Source: Haloterrigena sp. H1 (GTDB taxonomy: Archaea > Halobacteriota > Halobacteria > Halobacteriales > Natrialbaceae). From it: a stretch of DNA of 64,000 bases. The notes under the pieces were generated by a model. The model was not told the origin of the DNA. It worked only from the letters and a program-made list of their open reading frames with translations, and made no database searches. Position numbers and translations under genes: made by a program. Positions 17,769-27,767 of this stretch are shown one piece after another. The stretch lies in NCBI RefSeq assembly GCF_005938085.1, contig NZ_SMZK01000001.1, positions 2,480,001 through 2,544,000 on the forward strand, in the 5' to 3' direction. The number at the start of each line of letters is the position of its first letter. Within the stretch, counting starts at the first letter, position 1.

Positions 17769-18614
17769 ATGCGACTCGAGGAGCAGAGTGCATTCGTCCG
17801 GGATGCCGTCACTGCTGAGTACGCAGAGGTCGTCGTCTTCATCACCGAACTTGGCGGAACGACCGCACTCATGCTCCTGCTCGCGGTGCTGTTCTGGTGG
17901 TCGAGCCGTCGCCGAAGCGCGCTCGTGATCAGCTATGCGGTCGCCGGACTGGCGCTGATGCTGGCGCTCAAGACGCTGTTCGCGCTGCCGCGGCCGCCGG
18001 CAGACGCCATGCTCGTCGCACTCGAGGCCGAACGCACGGGCTACGGCTTCCCGAGCGGGCACGCCTTCGCCGCGGCCGTCGTCTACGGCGGTCTCGTCTC
18101 CGCGTACGACCGGACTCGGGACCGACGGGCACTGCTGGCTGCCGGGACGCTCGTCGTGCTCGTCTCGCTTTCGCGGGTCGTCCTCGGCGTTCACTACCTC
18201 GGTGACGTGATCGTCGGTGCAGGTCTGGGCGTCGGATTCGTCCTCGCCATGGATCGGCTCACGGGTGGCGACCCGACGATCGGCTTCGCGGTTGCACTCT
18301 GTCTCTCGGTTCCTGCGGTCGTCATTACCGGCGGCGCGGCTGACTCGCTGCTCGGTCTCGGCGGGTCGATCGGTGGCCTGCTTGGCTCGCGACGGCTGCC
18401 GGCGCTGCCGGCGCTGCGCTCCCGACTCGAGGGTGTCGCCCTTTTCGTCGTCGGTGGCGGGTTCGTGGCCGTCGTGCAAGCCGCCGAATCGGCTGTCGAA
18501 TCGGTCGAACCCCTGCTGGTCGTCCTCTATGCGCTCCTCGTTGCCGGCATCCTCCTCGCACCGGCCGCCATCGGCCGACTCGAGATCGACGCGCTCGAGT
18601 CGCGGCAAGCGTAG
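17769..18614 (+). CDS. PAP2-family membrane phosphatase
   Basis: The 281-aa multi-span protein carries the three phosphatase motifs: KTLFALPRP, GFPSGHAF and SRVVLGVHYLGDV. The enzyme removes phosphate from lipid or prenyl phosphates on the outer membrane face. Beyond the catalytic core are three to four additional helices. A TATA-like ATTTATC at 17736-17742 lies 30 nt before the ATG. Confidence 0.9.
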   Translation: MRLEEQSAFVRDAVTAEYAEVVVFITELGGTTALMLLLAVLFWWSSRRRSALVISYAVAGLALMLALKTLFALPRPPADAMLVALEAERTGYGFPSGHAFAAAVVYGGLVSAYDRTRDRRALLAAGTLVVLVSLSRVVLGVHYLGDVIVGAGLGVGFVLAMDRLTGGDPTIGFAVALCLSVPAVVITGGAADSLLGLGGSIGGLLGSRRLPALPALRSRLEGVALFVVGGGFVAVVQAAESAVESVEPLLVVLYALLVAGILLAPAAIGRLEIDALESRQA

Positions 18615-18721
18615 GCCTCGTGCCGAGGGCGTCGGTCACCAGCCGCCAGCGATCGCGTCACTGATGGTCACCTCTCGCGGTCAGCGACAGTCTTTACTGT
18701 TATAAATACGACACTATCTGC

Positions 18722-19036
18722 ATGGAAATCGTCACCACTGAAACGGTCCCCGGTCGCGACGTGCAGGAATCGCTCGGTATCGCACGCGGAAACACGGTCA
18801 AAGCGCGAAACATCGGCCGCGACATTACCCAGAGCATCCGCAACATCACCGGTGGCGAACTCAAGGCCTATTCGGAGTTGCTGACTGATGCACGTGATGA
18901 GGCGATCTCGCGCATGGAAGCGGACGCCAGATCGATGGGTGCCGACGCCATCGTCAACGTCCGACTCGAGAGTTCCGAGATCGCAAACGGCGGTTCGGAG
19001 GTCATCGCGTACGGGACAGCCGTTCGACTCGACTAA
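18722..19036 (+). CDS. YbjQ/UPF0145 family protein
   Basis: The 104-aa protein starts MEIVTTETVPGRDVQESLGI and contains GADAIVNVRLESSEI and EVIAYGTAVRL, all typical of the YbjQ family, which forms pentameric heavy-metal-binding-like domains of unknown role. It is convergent with the AIR-synthase gene, with 11 bp between stops. Confidence 0.92.
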   Translation: MEIVTTETVPGRDVQESLGIARGNTVKARNIGRDITQSIRNITGGELKAYSELLTDARDEAISRMEADARSMGADAIVNVRLESSEIANGGSEVIAYGTAVRLD

Positions 19037-19047
19037 GTCGGAGCACG

Positions 19048-20049
19048 TTAGGTCTCGCGATCTGCCTGTTCCCAGAGCGGATAGAGATCATCTTCGATCG
19101 GCTCGGTGATCGACTCGCCGTCGAGGACGAGTTCAGGAACGTCAGCCGTCAGCGGCGCGACGGTACCAATCACTGCTGCCTCGAGTTCTGCCTCCGCTAA
19201 GTCTGCCAGACACGCCTCGAGCGCGTCTTCGGGAACGGTCGCGAGCAACGCCCCGGAGCCGAATATCTGCAGAGGATCGACGCCGGCGGCATCACACAGC
19301 GTTGCCGTGGCCTCGCGAACGGGGACGGCGTCGCGGGTTACCTCGAGTCGGACGTCCGAGGCGCGGGCCACCTCGAGCAAGCCCGACGTGACGCCACCTT
19401 CTGTGGGATCGTGCATCGCCGTCGCGTACTCGCGGACGATTCGGGCCTCGGGGACGACACTGATCTCCTCGAGATAGCTCGCGGCACGCTCGTTGATGGC
19501 TGGCTCGACGCCGAGTTCGTCGCCGAAATCTGCCGCGAGAATCGCCGTTCCTTCGATGCCCGCCGCTTTGGTGAGGACGACTGCGTCACCGGGCTGTGCG
19601 CCGCCAGTCGGCACGTACTGCTCGGTCGCCCCCATCGCCGTCAGCGAGAGCAGCGGCCGCTCGAGTTGGTCGACGTACTCCGAGTGGCCGCCGACGATCG
19701 ACGCGCCGAGTTCGCGGGCAGCGGCGTCGAGGTCGTGGGTGATTTCTTCGAGGACGTTCGTATCAACGTCGGTCGGGAGCAATACGACAGCGGTCAGCCA
19801 GCGCGGGTCGGCCCCCGAGACGGCGACGTCGTTGGTCGCGACGGCGACGCCGAGTTGACCGACCTGCGAGGCGGCCAGCGAGATGGGATCGGAACTGACC
19901 ACGAGCGTGTCCTCGCCGTCGGGCCAGTCGATCGCGGCGGCGTCCTCGCCCTCGGCCGGGCCCTGTAATACCGTCTCGTCCGTCTCGGCTGCCCCTGTTC
20001 GCTGGAAGACGTGCGTGAGCAGATCGTCCGGACTCACCTTGCCGGGCAT
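19048..20049 (-). CDS. AIR synthase-related (HypE/PurM-like) protein
   Basis: The 333-aa product has the PurM N-terminal ATP-binding fold, with NDVAVSGADPRWLTAV and IVGGHSEYV, and the C-terminal PurM domain, with HDPTEGGVTSGLLEVA and GSGALLATV. It resembles HypE of hydrogenase maturation but lacks the C-terminal PRIC tail, and no hyp genes are nearby. It is probably an ATP-dependent enzyme of unknown substrate. Confidence 0.88.
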   Translation of the reverse strand: MPGKVSPDDLLTHVFQRTGAAETDETVLQGPAEGEDAAAIDWPDGEDTLVVSSDPISLAASQVGQLGVAVATNDVAVSGADPRWLTAVVLLPTDVDTNVLEEITHDLDAAARELGASIVGGHSEYVDQLERPLLSLTAMGATEQYVPTGGAQPGDAVVLTKAAGIEGTAILAADFGDELGVEPAINERAASYLEEISVVPEARIVREYATAMHDPTEGGVTSGLLEVARASDVRLEVTRDAVPVREATATLCDAAGVDPLQIFGSGALLATVPEDALEACLADLAEAELEAAVIGTVAPLTADVPELVLDGESITEPIEDDLYPLWEQADRET

Positions 20050-20258
20050 ACCACGAACTGGGACGATGTAAGGTTTGTAGCTGTCGAAGAATTCGTTCCC
20101 TGTATCGAAGAATACGGCGAAGCAGCTTTTGAGAACATCAAGAAAGCCCCGACAGCATTGCCCCTTTCATTCCCACCCGAACGTGGTTTGACGGGCTGTC
20201 GTCGTCGCCGGCTGCAGACCGCTCGTCGTGGGAAAGCCAGACGCGCTTCGAGGCCGGT

Positions 20259-21266
20259 TCAGATGTCGGGCGCGACCGCGTCCATCGTCTGTCGAATCTG
20301 TGCCTCGTCGGCACCGCGCGGGAAACTGACCGCGATGGCATCGAGGCCATCGACTGCCTCGTAGCGCGCGAGTGTCTCGCGGGCTGTCTCCGGATCGCCA
20401 ACTGCACAGAGATCGTCGAGGATATCCTCGTCGACGAGTCCGAGCGCGCGCTCGCGGTCGCCGTCCTGCCAGGCGTCGTAGATCTCGGCAGCTTCGTCGT
20501 AGCCCTGGCGCTCGAGGGAATCGCGATAGAACGTGCCCATGCCACCGATGTAGAACGCAACGTGCTGGCGAGCAAGCGCCCGGGCCTCTCGGGGATCGTC
20601 CAGTACGCAGCAGGTAACGCCGGCAGTGACGTGGACGTCGTCGGGGTCGCGATCACCGAGGTCGGCACCGCGCTCGATGTCCTCGAGTCGGGTGTCGATT
20701 CCCTCGGGCGTGAGCATGATGCCGTGCCAGCCATCGGCGAATCGGCCCGCGAGTTCGACCGCCTTGGGGCCCATGCCGGTGACCTCGATCGGGGGTGTCG
20801 TCGCCGGCGGGTCACAGCGAAGGCGAAAGCCCGAGACCTCGAAGTCGTCGCCGTCGTAGTCGACCGGGTCGCCGGAGAGGACCTGTCGGACGATCTCGAC
20901 CGTCTCACGGGTCCGTTTGAGCGGATTGCCGTACGTCACCCCGTGCCAGTTTTCGATCACGACGGGGCCACTCGGGCCGAGTCCCAGCCGGAACCGGCCC
21001 TCGGCGAGTTCCTGGAGTGTCGCCGCCGTCTGACCCAGCAGCGCCGGCGACCGCGAGTAGGTGTTGAGGATGCTCGAGCCGATATCGATCGACTCCGTTC
21101 GCTCAGCCATCGCCGAGAGGACGGTAACGGCGTCGCGACCCCACGTCTCGGGGAGCCATGCACAATCGTAGCCGGCGTCCTCGGCCGCCCGCGTGTAGTC
21201 GACGATCGAGTCGATCGTCGGCTGTGCGGCGACGGGAAGGTGGATATCTCTGTTAACCATCGTCAT
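20259..21266 (-). CDS. F420-type luciferase-like (LLM) oxidoreductase
   Basis: The 335-aa TIM-barrel protein resembles F420-dependent methylenetetrahydromethanopterin reductases: it starts IHLPVAAQPTIDSIVDYTRAAEDAGYD, has LGLGPSGPVVIENWHG, and ends with SFPRGADEAQIRQTM. The family uses F420 or FMN to reduce or oxidise small molecules; the substrate is unknown. A second ATG two codons later (21260) is an equal candidate start. Confidence 0.88.
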   Translation of the reverse strand: MTMVNRDIHLPVAAQPTIDSIVDYTRAAEDAGYDCAWLPETWGRDAVTVLSAMAERTESIDIGSSILNTYSRSPALLGQTAATLQELAEGRFRLGLGPSGPVVIENWHGVTYGNPLKRTRETVEIVRQVLSGDPVDYDGDDFEVSGFRLRCDPPATTPPIEVTGMGPKAVELAGRFADGWHGIMLTPEGIDTRLEDIERGADLGDRDPDDVHVTAGVTCCVLDDPREARALARQHVAFYIGGMGTFYRDSLERQGYDEAAEIYDAWQDGDRERALGLVDEDILDDLCAVGDPETARETLARYEAVDGLDAIAVSFPRGADEAQIRQTMDAVAPDI

Positions 21267-21575
21267 ACATAGATGGAACCCGGCCTTTTGGGTGTATGGG
21301 AACCGAAAAGCGGTGGTAGACCGTTTATTTCGGGGTCAGCGTCTGCGGGGAACAGGTCGCACCGTCAGCTCTGACTCGGAGACAGCCTCCGCCCCACATC
21401 GGCGACCCAAGCACGCTCACGAACAGTGGCTGACTCGACACTGTCGACACGCTCGAGCGACCGTCGGGTGGCGGGTTGCAACCGGCAGTCAGTTGTCTGA
21501 TGGCGATCCGTCCGACACGGATATTATTTGCGTAACAGAGTTTATGTGTCTTCAACAAGTAATTCGGGCGTCATC
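21267..21575. other. Intergenic region without a gene
   Basis: This 309-bp gap separates the LLM gene from the AIM24 gene. I see no coding frame with family features. AT-rich stretches near 21520-21550 may contain the AIM24 promoter. Confidence 0.4.
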
Positions 21576-22238
21576 ATGAATGTAGAAGAATTTACACAAT
21601 CGAACGCGCCGAAAGACGGAAACAGCGGATTTCAAAAGGAGAACAAACGGCTTCTCGACATTCCCGTCGACGGAACGGTGATGGTCAAAGCCGGCTCGAT
21701 GATCGGCTACACTGGGGAGCTGACGTTTACCGGAAAATCGTCTGCCGAAGGTGGACTCACGGGATTCGTCAAGGAGGCAGTGTCGAGCGAGGGAACGCCG
21801 GTGATGGAGGCCGAAGGAAGTGGCCACCTCTACGTTGCCGATCAGGGAAAGAAAGTCCAGATACTCGAGCTCGATGCGGAGCAGTCGATCTCGGTCAACG
21901 GGAACGACGTCCTCGCCTTCGAGTCGACGGTCGACTACGAAATCAATACCATCGGCAGCCTCTCGGAAGTCGCCGCGGGAGGCCTGACGAACGTGTACCT
22001 CACTGGGCCGGGCGCAGTTGCGATCTCCACACACGGGGACCCGCTGGTGGTGACGCCGCCAGTCACCACCGACCCGGATGCGACCGTCGCCTGGAGTACC
22101 AATCTCTCACCGTCGTTTGCGACCAACAAAACGATCGAGATCGGGCAAACCTCCGGTGAAAGCATCCAGATGGAATTTACTGGCTCGGAGGGATTCGTCG
22201 TCATCCAGCCGTACGAAGAAGGAGGAGCCCAGCCCTAG
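21576..22238 (+). CDS. AIM24 family protein
   Basis: From the ATG at 21576 (MNVEEFTQSNAPKDGNSGFQ) the 220-aa protein shows the beta-rich TRAP-like fold of AIM24: MVKAGSMIGYTGELTF, YVADQGKKVQILELD and VFLSG-like LTGPGAVAIST. The N-terminal extension from 21528 would need a TTG start and is unlikely. AIM24 proteins have no firm biochemical role. The next gene is a convergent regulator. Confidence 0.88.
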   Translation: MNVEEFTQSNAPKDGNSGFQKENKRLLDIPVDGTVMVKAGSMIGYTGELTFTGKSSAEGGLTGFVKEAVSSEGTPVMEAEGSGHLYVADQGKKVQILELDAEQSISVNGNDVLAFESTVDYEINTIGSLSEVAAGGLTNVYLTGPGAVAISTHGDPLVVTPPVTTDPDATVAWSTNLSPSFATNKTIEIGQTSGESIQMEFTGSEGFVVIQPYEEGGAQP

Positions 22239-22350
22239 GCCGAACGCGCAGTGACTGCGACCGGACTGCTTCGAGTCCGTCCCGTGGGTCTCGAGAGTGA
22301 CGAACGTGAAGAGAGGAGAAAACCAACTCCGAGAGCCGCGCCGGGAGGCG

Positions 22351-22875
22351 TCATCGCTCGCTGCGTTCCTTGCCGAGGTCCTCGTAGATCTGGGGATCGG
22401 TCTGGAACTTGAGGACGTTGTGGACCGCCGAGTTTCGAACGTTCTCGATGACCTTCCCGTGTTTCGAGTAGCAGTCGTGGATCCACTTGGGAACCTCCTG
22501 CCGGTCACGAAACATCATGATCGTCTTCCACTGGTACTCCCCATCGGCGAGGAAGAAAAACAGGGTGTGCTTGTCCGCACGGATGTCCTCCATCGCGGCG
22601 CGCCAGTGGTCGGCGAAGTGTTCAGTGTTGAACTTGAACTCGAACAGCGCGAAGATGTAGTACTCCTCGTTGGGGATGATCGCTTCGCGGAAGACCCCCT
22701 CGTCACGCATCCGTCGGATCGACTCACTGACGGTGACGTGAGAGACCTCGATATCGTACTTGTCCTCGAGTACCGTGGTGAGTTCCCGCGAGGAGAGTTG
22801 CGGGTCGTCGGCGAGCTCAGTGAGAATCGCGATATCCCGATCTTTAAAATCCCAGTTCGGTGGGTCGCTGCTCAT
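22351..22875 (-). CDS. Lrp/AsnC-like winged-helix regulator
   Basis: The 174-aa protein has an N-terminal winged helix typical of Lrp (DFKDRDIAILTELADDPQLSSREL, recognition helix VSHVTVSESIRRMRDEG) followed by a ligand-type domain rich in aromatics (EYYIFALFEFKF). The effector is unknown. A TATA-like element lies on the minus strand around 22905 (CTATATC). Confidence 0.82.
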   Translation of the reverse strand: MSSDPPNWDFKDRDIAILTELADDPQLSSRELTTVLEDKYDIEVSHVTVSESIRRMRDEGVFREAIIPNEEYYIFALFEFKFNTEHFADHWRAAMEDIRADKHTLFFFLADGEYQWKTIMMFRDRQEVPKWIHDCYSKHGKVIENVRNSAVHNVLKFQTDPQIYEDLGKERSER

Positions 22876-22961
22876 GCTAGTCCAACTGTCGCGGCGGCCC
22901 TGATATAGATTGATATTGGCGCGATCGAACCGCCGTCGTGCGGTCGCGCGTGTAGTGACGA

Positions 22962-25796
22962 TCAGCGGCTCCCCGAGTCGGCGTCTCGAGTCGTCGAGAG
23001 CCCCGCAAGCGACTCTTCGCCGATCTCTGCGAGGACGTGTTCGTGAAACGATTGGAGTACGGCGCTTTCGTCCTCGGCGAGGACGACGTCGCTGGCCGAC
23101 AGCGTCGCGAGCCCGAACGCCCGCGGCGTCGGCGAGTCGAGGAGCTGCCGCGAGAGGGCGAGGTCGCCCCCATCGAGCGCGTCGACGATGTCCTCGATCT
23201 CGCTGACGTTCAGTTTGTCCTCTACGATCTCGCGGTAGGTCTCCTCGATGACAGCGAAGTCCTCTAACTCTTCGGCGAACCCGAGCAGCATCTCGCTCGA
23301 GACCTGCTGTTCGCTGGCGGATTTCTCATAGCCCTTGTAGCGTTTGAGGATCATCAGCGAGCGAGTCGCGTTGATCCGGAAATAGCGCTGGAGAAGGTCA
23401 GTCCCCGACAGCGCCGCTCGGAGATCGTCACGGACGTCGTCGGCCTCGAGGTCGGCGACGATCCCCCCGAGATCGACTTTCCGGTTGAGCGGCATCGAGA
23501 GGACGAAGCCGTTGTCCGCGACCGCGACGCGGACGTTCGCCGTCGCTTCCTGGGCACAGCGATAGGCAAGCAGACGGGAAAGACCATCGTTGACCTTCCG
23601 GCCGTAGTTCGAGCGAACGTAGTAGTGGCGTTCGTACTCCTCACGGTCGCGGACGACTTCGATCGCGAGCCGGTCGGGCGTACTCACACTTATCATACCG
23701 GCGTACTGCACTTGATGATCGAACAGCCGGGCGATCGCGCGAACGCTGTCGTCATCGAGGGGCAGGTCCCGGAGCCACGCGCGGACCCGCGGCGGGCCGC
23801 CAGCGTCGTAGCGCTCGAGGAGGTCGCGCTGAAACGCAAGGATCTCGCGGCCAAGATCGTACGACAGGGGCAGCCGCTCGGAGTACCACGAGGGGACGGT
23901 CGGGCGAGCGCTCGTGCGGTCGACGTAGACCTTCGAACCGCGCCGATAGCGGTACTCGAAGTGATCACCACCCAGGACGAAGACATCACCTTTCTCGAGG
24001 GTATCGAGATACCCCTCGTCTAACTGGCCGACCCACTCGTCGCTCGCCCGTGTATGGACATCGCAGGTAAACGAGTCGGGGATCGTTCCGATATTGGTCA
24101 TGTAGATAACTCGCGCGAGCCGGCCGCGCTTGCCGATCAGCGGCTTGCCGACCGGGTACGCTTCGTGGTGGTGCTCGCCGTCGGGCGGATCGTTTTCGTC
24201 ACGCCAGACTTTCGCGTAGACGTTCTTGTCCTCGAGACCGGCGTACTCGGCCGTGAGATATCGCATGAGCGATTCGTACTCCTCGTCCGTGTAGTTCCGA
24301 TAGGGGTACGCACGCCGGAGAATTTCTTTCAGTTCGGATTCGGGCCGGATCTCGGCGATCGCCATCCCGTAGACGTGCTGGGCGGCAACGTCCTGGGCGT
24401 TTTCGGGAATCGACACCGAGTCGACGAACCCCTCCGTGGCCGTCTTGAGCATGACCGCACACTCGAGGAGTTCGTCCCGGTCGAGCGCGATCACCCGCCC
24501 CGTCACGGTCTGGCCGACGCGGTGGCCCGCCCGCCCGACCCGCTGGAGGAGCGAAGCGACGCTTTTGGGCGAACCGACCTGCACCACGAGGTCGATATGG
24601 GGCATGTCGATGCCCAGCTCGAGGCTCGTCGAGGTGGTGACGACCTCGAGCTCGCCGGCTTTCAGCCGGTCCTCGACATCCTGACGGACCTCTTTCGAGA
24701 GACTGCCGTGGTGACAGGCTGAGTTGGCTTCGTCGTAGGCGTCGAAGCGCTCCCGGAGGTTGTGGAGGACGCGTTCGGCCCCCGAGCGCGTGTTGGTGAA
24801 CACCAGCGTGTTCGTGTGCGCCTGGACGTGCTCGTGGAGTTGCTGGTAGAACCGCTCCTGGACCACCTCGCGGGACGTGTTGATCAGATCGGCGGTCGGA
24901 CACTCGAGTTGCAGGTCGAACTCACGGGCGAAGCGTGCATCGACGATCTCGTAGTCACGCGGCGCTCCACCAGGCGTTTCACGGCCCACCAGAAATTCCG
25001 CAACGCGAGAGAGCGGTTCGATCGTCGCCGAACAGCCGATTCTGGTGAGTTCGTTCTCAGCCATCGCCGCGAGTCGCTCGAGGCTCACCGCGAGGTGGGT
25101 CCCTCGCTTGCTCGCCGCCAGCGAGTGAATCTCGTCGACGATGACGTACTCGACGGTGCGAAGTTTCTCGCGGAACTTCGGCGCGTTCAGCAAGATTGCA
25201 AGGGTCTCGGGGGTCGTATTAAGGATGTGGGGCGTCTCCTCGAGCATCCGCTGGCGCTCGCTGGCGTCGGTATCGCCGTGGCGGATGGCGTGGCGGATCT
25301 CGCCGACCGACGCGTCGTCGCGCTCGGCCGCGATCTCCTCGATACCTTCGAGTGGCACCTCGAGATTGCGGTGGATGTCGTTCGCGAGGGATTTCAGCGG
25401 CGAGATGTAGAGACAGTACACCGAGTTCTCGAGGCCAGCGGGAGACTCCGTCTCCCGGGCAGACGGGCTCTGCCCGTCGACATCGTCGGCGTCCCGCTCG
25501 CGCTTGTACAGGGAGTTGATGATCGAGAGAAACGACGACATCGTCTTCCCCGAGCCCGTCGGCGCACAGACCAGCGTGTTCGTCCCTGCGTCGATCTTCG
25601 GGATCGCACCCCGCTGTGGCGGGGTGAAAAAGCCCTCGTTCTCGGGAACGAACTCGCCGAACTCCTCGAGCCACCACTGCTGGACCGCCGGCTCGAGAGA
25701 GTCGAAGACATCGCCATCCCTGATCGTCGTGGTGGCTGGATCGAACGGCAGGGAATCGTCGTCGACCGGCACCTCGAAGCGCTCGTCGCCGTCCAT
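22962..25796 (-). CDS. lhr: Lhr-type ATP-dependent helicase
   Basis: The 944-aa superfamily 2 helicase shows APTGSGKT (78-85), DEIH (221-224), a SAT motif (GCSATI), LELGIDMP and QRVGRAGHR. A winged-helix and a C-terminal domain typical of Lhr follow. It unwinds DNA or RNA-DNA forks in repair. I use the ATG at 25796: the earlier ATG at 25880 adds atypical sequence, and a TATA-like CTTACAC lies about 28 nt upstream of 25796 on the minus strand. Confidence 0.9.
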   Translation of the reverse strand: MDGDERFEVPVDDDSLPFDPATTTIRDGDVFDSLEPAVQQWWLEEFGEFVPENEGFFTPPQRGAIPKIDAGTNTLVCAPTGSGKTMSSFLSIINSLYKRERDADDVDGQSPSARETESPAGLENSVYCLYISPLKSLANDIHRNLEVPLEGIEEIAAERDDASVGEIRHAIRHGDTDASERQRMLEETPHILNTTPETLAILLNAPKFREKLRTVEYVIVDEIHSLAASKRGTHLAVSLERLAAMAENELTRIGCSATIEPLSRVAEFLVGRETPGGAPRDYEIVDARFAREFDLQLECPTADLINTSREVVQERFYQQLHEHVQAHTNTLVFTNTRSGAERVLHNLRERFDAYDEANSACHHGSLSKEVRQDVEDRLKAGELEVVTTSTSLELGIDMPHIDLVVQVGSPKSVASLLQRVGRAGHRVGQTVTGRVIALDRDELLECAVMLKTATEGFVDSVSIPENAQDVAAQHVYGMAIAEIRPESELKEILRRAYPYRNYTDEEYESLMRYLTAEYAGLEDKNVYAKVWRDENDPPDGEHHHEAYPVGKPLIGKRGRLARVIYMTNIGTIPDSFTCDVHTRASDEWVGQLDEGYLDTLEKGDVFVLGGDHFEYRYRRGSKVYVDRTSARPTVPSWYSERLPLSYDLGREILAFQRDLLERYDAGGPPRVRAWLRDLPLDDDSVRAIARLFDHQVQYAGMISVSTPDRLAIEVVRDREEYERHYYVRSNYGRKVNDGLSRLLAYRCAQEATANVRVAVADNGFVLSMPLNRKVDLGGIVADLEADDVRDDLRAALSGTDLLQRYFRINATRSLMILKRYKGYEKSASEQQVSSEMLLGFAEELEDFAVIEETYREIVEDKLNVSEIEDIVDALDGGDLALSRQLLDSPTPRAFGLATLSASDVVLAEDESAVLQSFHEHVLAEIGEESLAGLSTTRDADSGSR

Positions 25797-25909
25797 TACC
25801 GTCGTCTCCGGGGCCGGCGTGTAAGAGCGTTTGGACGGCGCAGTGAAAGTGAAACCGCGCTCGACGGCCCCGACGAGCACGGATCGATCCTGAGCGCGGA
25901 CAGCAGCAA

Positions 25910-25917
25910 TTTAATTA
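25910..25917 (+). promoter_or_regulatory. TATA box of the secreted protease gene
   Basis: TTTAATTA is centred 30 nt before the ATG at 25943. Confidence 0.55.
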
Positions 25918-25942
25918 TTCTTCTGTCCCTGACGTTCATGAA

Positions 25943-27160
25943 ATGCGATCATCGCGGCTGCTCGTCGGTCTCGTGCTCACCATCGGGCTGGTGACGGCGG
26001 GGATCCTCGCTGGGACGACGGTCATCGACCCTGACGACGACGGGGAGCCGGTGGTGGGAGAATTGCGCGACGGAACAGCGCCGTTCGACGCCGACACCGA
26101 TGGCGACGGGCTGGGCGATGGTGCGGAAACACGACACGGAACCGATCCGACCGTCGCCGATACCGACGGCGACGCCCTTGACGACGGCGACGAAGCGGAC
26201 CACGGAACGGATCCACTCGAGGCCGACACCGACGACGACGGTCTCGACGACGGGACGGAAGTCCACGAGCACGGGACGGACCCCCTGACGGTGGATTCCG
26301 ACGACGACGGAATAGTCGACCGTGCCGAACTCGAGACGTACGAGACCGATCCCACCGACCCGGATACGGACGGTGACGGGCTCACGGACGGTGCGGAAAT
26401 CGACGATCACGGTACCGAGCCGACCGTGGCCGATACGGACGACGATGGACTCGACGACGGTCCAGAAGTGCAGGAGTATCGGACCGAGCCGACCGTGGCC
26501 GATACGGACGGCGACGGGCTCTCGGACGGCGCAGAGGTCTACCGCCAGGACCTCTTTCCCGACGCTGATCCGCTCAGTACCGACGTGTACGTCGAGGTCG
26601 ACCGCATGGAGGGGGTCGCCTTCGAACGCGCCGAACTCGAGCGCGTCGTCGCGGAGTTCGACGACGCACCGCTTGCAAACCCCGACGGATCGTCCGGTGC
26701 GGACCTGCACGTCGTCGCCAACGAGACGATCCCGCGGGAGTCGTCGACCGACGTCGTCAATCTGACCCAATACCGATCACAGTACTTCGACCGGGCCGGG
26801 CAGGGCTATCACTATCTGGTTATCGTCGAGGACGTCGCCGGCGACACCGACCGCGGGAACGTCATCGGCAAGGCCAGCCTGGGAACGATGATGGTCGAAT
26901 CACAGCCGGGTCGCGACCACACCGGTACGACCGTGATGCACGAACTCGGCCACTCGCTCGGACTCTCCCCGGCTGACTTCGACGGCATCGACTCCACCCG
27001 ATACAGTTTCCGGGAGTACACCAGCGTGATGAACTACAACACCCCACGGGACTACTACGGCTTTTCCTCGAGCGGTGGCCCCACCAGCTTCGACGACTGG
27101 GATTCCCTCGAGAACCACATGTTTACGCCGGCGACGTCGTTCATCACCGTCGACGGGTAG
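25943..27160 (+). CDS. Secreted calcium-repeat metalloprotease (metzincin-like)
   Basis: The 405-aa protein has a signal peptide (residues 1-27) and seven Ca-binding type repeats, each like DTDGDGLxDG (about 49-60, 72-82, 94-104, 117-127, 140-150, 163-173, 186-196), as in thrombospondin type 3. A C-terminal zinc peptidase follows: HELGH at 333-337 and the Met-turn SVMNY at 361-365. The third ligand is not at the usual metzincin place: the motif runs HSLGLSPADF, with Asp 345 two residues late. The protease is probably extracellular and calcium-dependent. Confidence 0.85.
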   Translation: MRSSRLLVGLVLTIGLVTAGILAGTTVIDPDDDGEPVVGELRDGTAPFDADTDGDGLGDGAETRHGTDPTVADTDGDALDDGDEADHGTDPLEADTDDDGLDDGTEVHEHGTDPLTVDSDDDGIVDRAELETYETDPTDPDTDGDGLTDGAEIDDHGTEPTVADTDDDGLDDGPEVQEYRTEPTVADTDGDGLSDGAEVYRQDLFPDADPLSTDVYVEVDRMEGVAFERAELERVVAEFDDAPLANPDGSSGADLHVVANETIPRESSTDVVNLTQYRSQYFDRAGQGYHYLVIVEDVAGDTDRGNVIGKASLGTMMVESQPGRDHTGTTVMHELGHSLGLSPADFDGIDSTRYSFREYTSVMNYNTPRDYYGFSSSGGPTSFDDWDSLENHMFTPATSFITVDG

Positions 27161-27404
27161 CGGAGACGCCAGGACTTGCCGCACCGTTTTCGACCGACAA
27201 CGAGGCGAAACCGCGGGCGAGCAGCGCTCGCTGCCAGCATGACTCACTGGAACGTCGAGGAGTCGTCAGTGTGACAATACTCTTATACGATACGGTGATT
27301 CTCGTCCCGTCAGCGCGACTGTTCAGGTGCGATCGGCGGAAATCGTGATGGATGGCTGTCTCTAACCACAGGAAAGATGAGCGTTCGATCACATCGAGTA
27401 CGCA

Positions 27405-27767
27405 ATGGAGCGAGATCGCAGATCAGTGCTGGGAAGTGTCGCGATGGGAACAGTAGCGCTGCTGGCAGGCTGTTCCGGAAGCGGTGACAGCTTGATCGGC
27501 GGTGGGTTAACCATCGACGACACGTCCGCGGAGACGACCGCGTTCGGAAACGTCGTCCTCACCGTTGCGATCTCGAACACGGGTGGCTCGTCAAAGACCA
27601 GCACCCTGTTCGGTCAGATCGACGTCTCCGACGGTGACACCTACACCAAAAACCGAGAGATCACGGTCGCCGGCGAGGACTCGAACACGTACGAACTCGA
27701 GTTCGATATCGATTTCTCCGACTCGCTCAGCGCCAGCGAATACGAGTACAGCGCACACCTCGAGTGA
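27405..27767 (+). CDS. Tat-exported lipoprotein of unknown function
   Basis: The 120-aa protein begins MERDRRSVLGSVAMGTVALLAGCSG, a twin-arginine signal ending in a lipobox with Cys 24. The mature part is one small beta-sandwich-like domain (VLTVAISNTGGSSKTSTLFG), as in FxLYD-type binding domains. It would be anchored outside the cell. The ligand is unknown. Confidence 0.8.
   Translation: MERDRRSVLGSVAMGTVALLAGCSGSGDSLIGGGLTIDDTSAETTAFGNVVLTVAISNTGGSSKTSTLFGQIDVSDGDTYTKNREITVAGEDSNTYELEFDIDFSDSLSASEYEYSAHLE

Noticed and set aside
20090..20230. Gap sequence after the LLM gene with GGGTGGGAATGAAAGGGG on the minus strand
   Set aside because: It recalls a sequence seen at other haloarchaeal gene ends, but I found only one copy in this window and cannot support a claim.
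26080..26540. Repeated DNA motif that could look like a CRISPR or tandem-repeat array
   Set aside because: The repeats are the calcium-binding protein repeats of the protease gene; their spacing is set by codons, they vary in sequence, and no cas genes are near.
25949..26770. Antisense open frame over the protease repeats
   Set aside because: The repeated coding sequence creates an open opposite frame; it has Val/Arg repeats and no recognisable domain.
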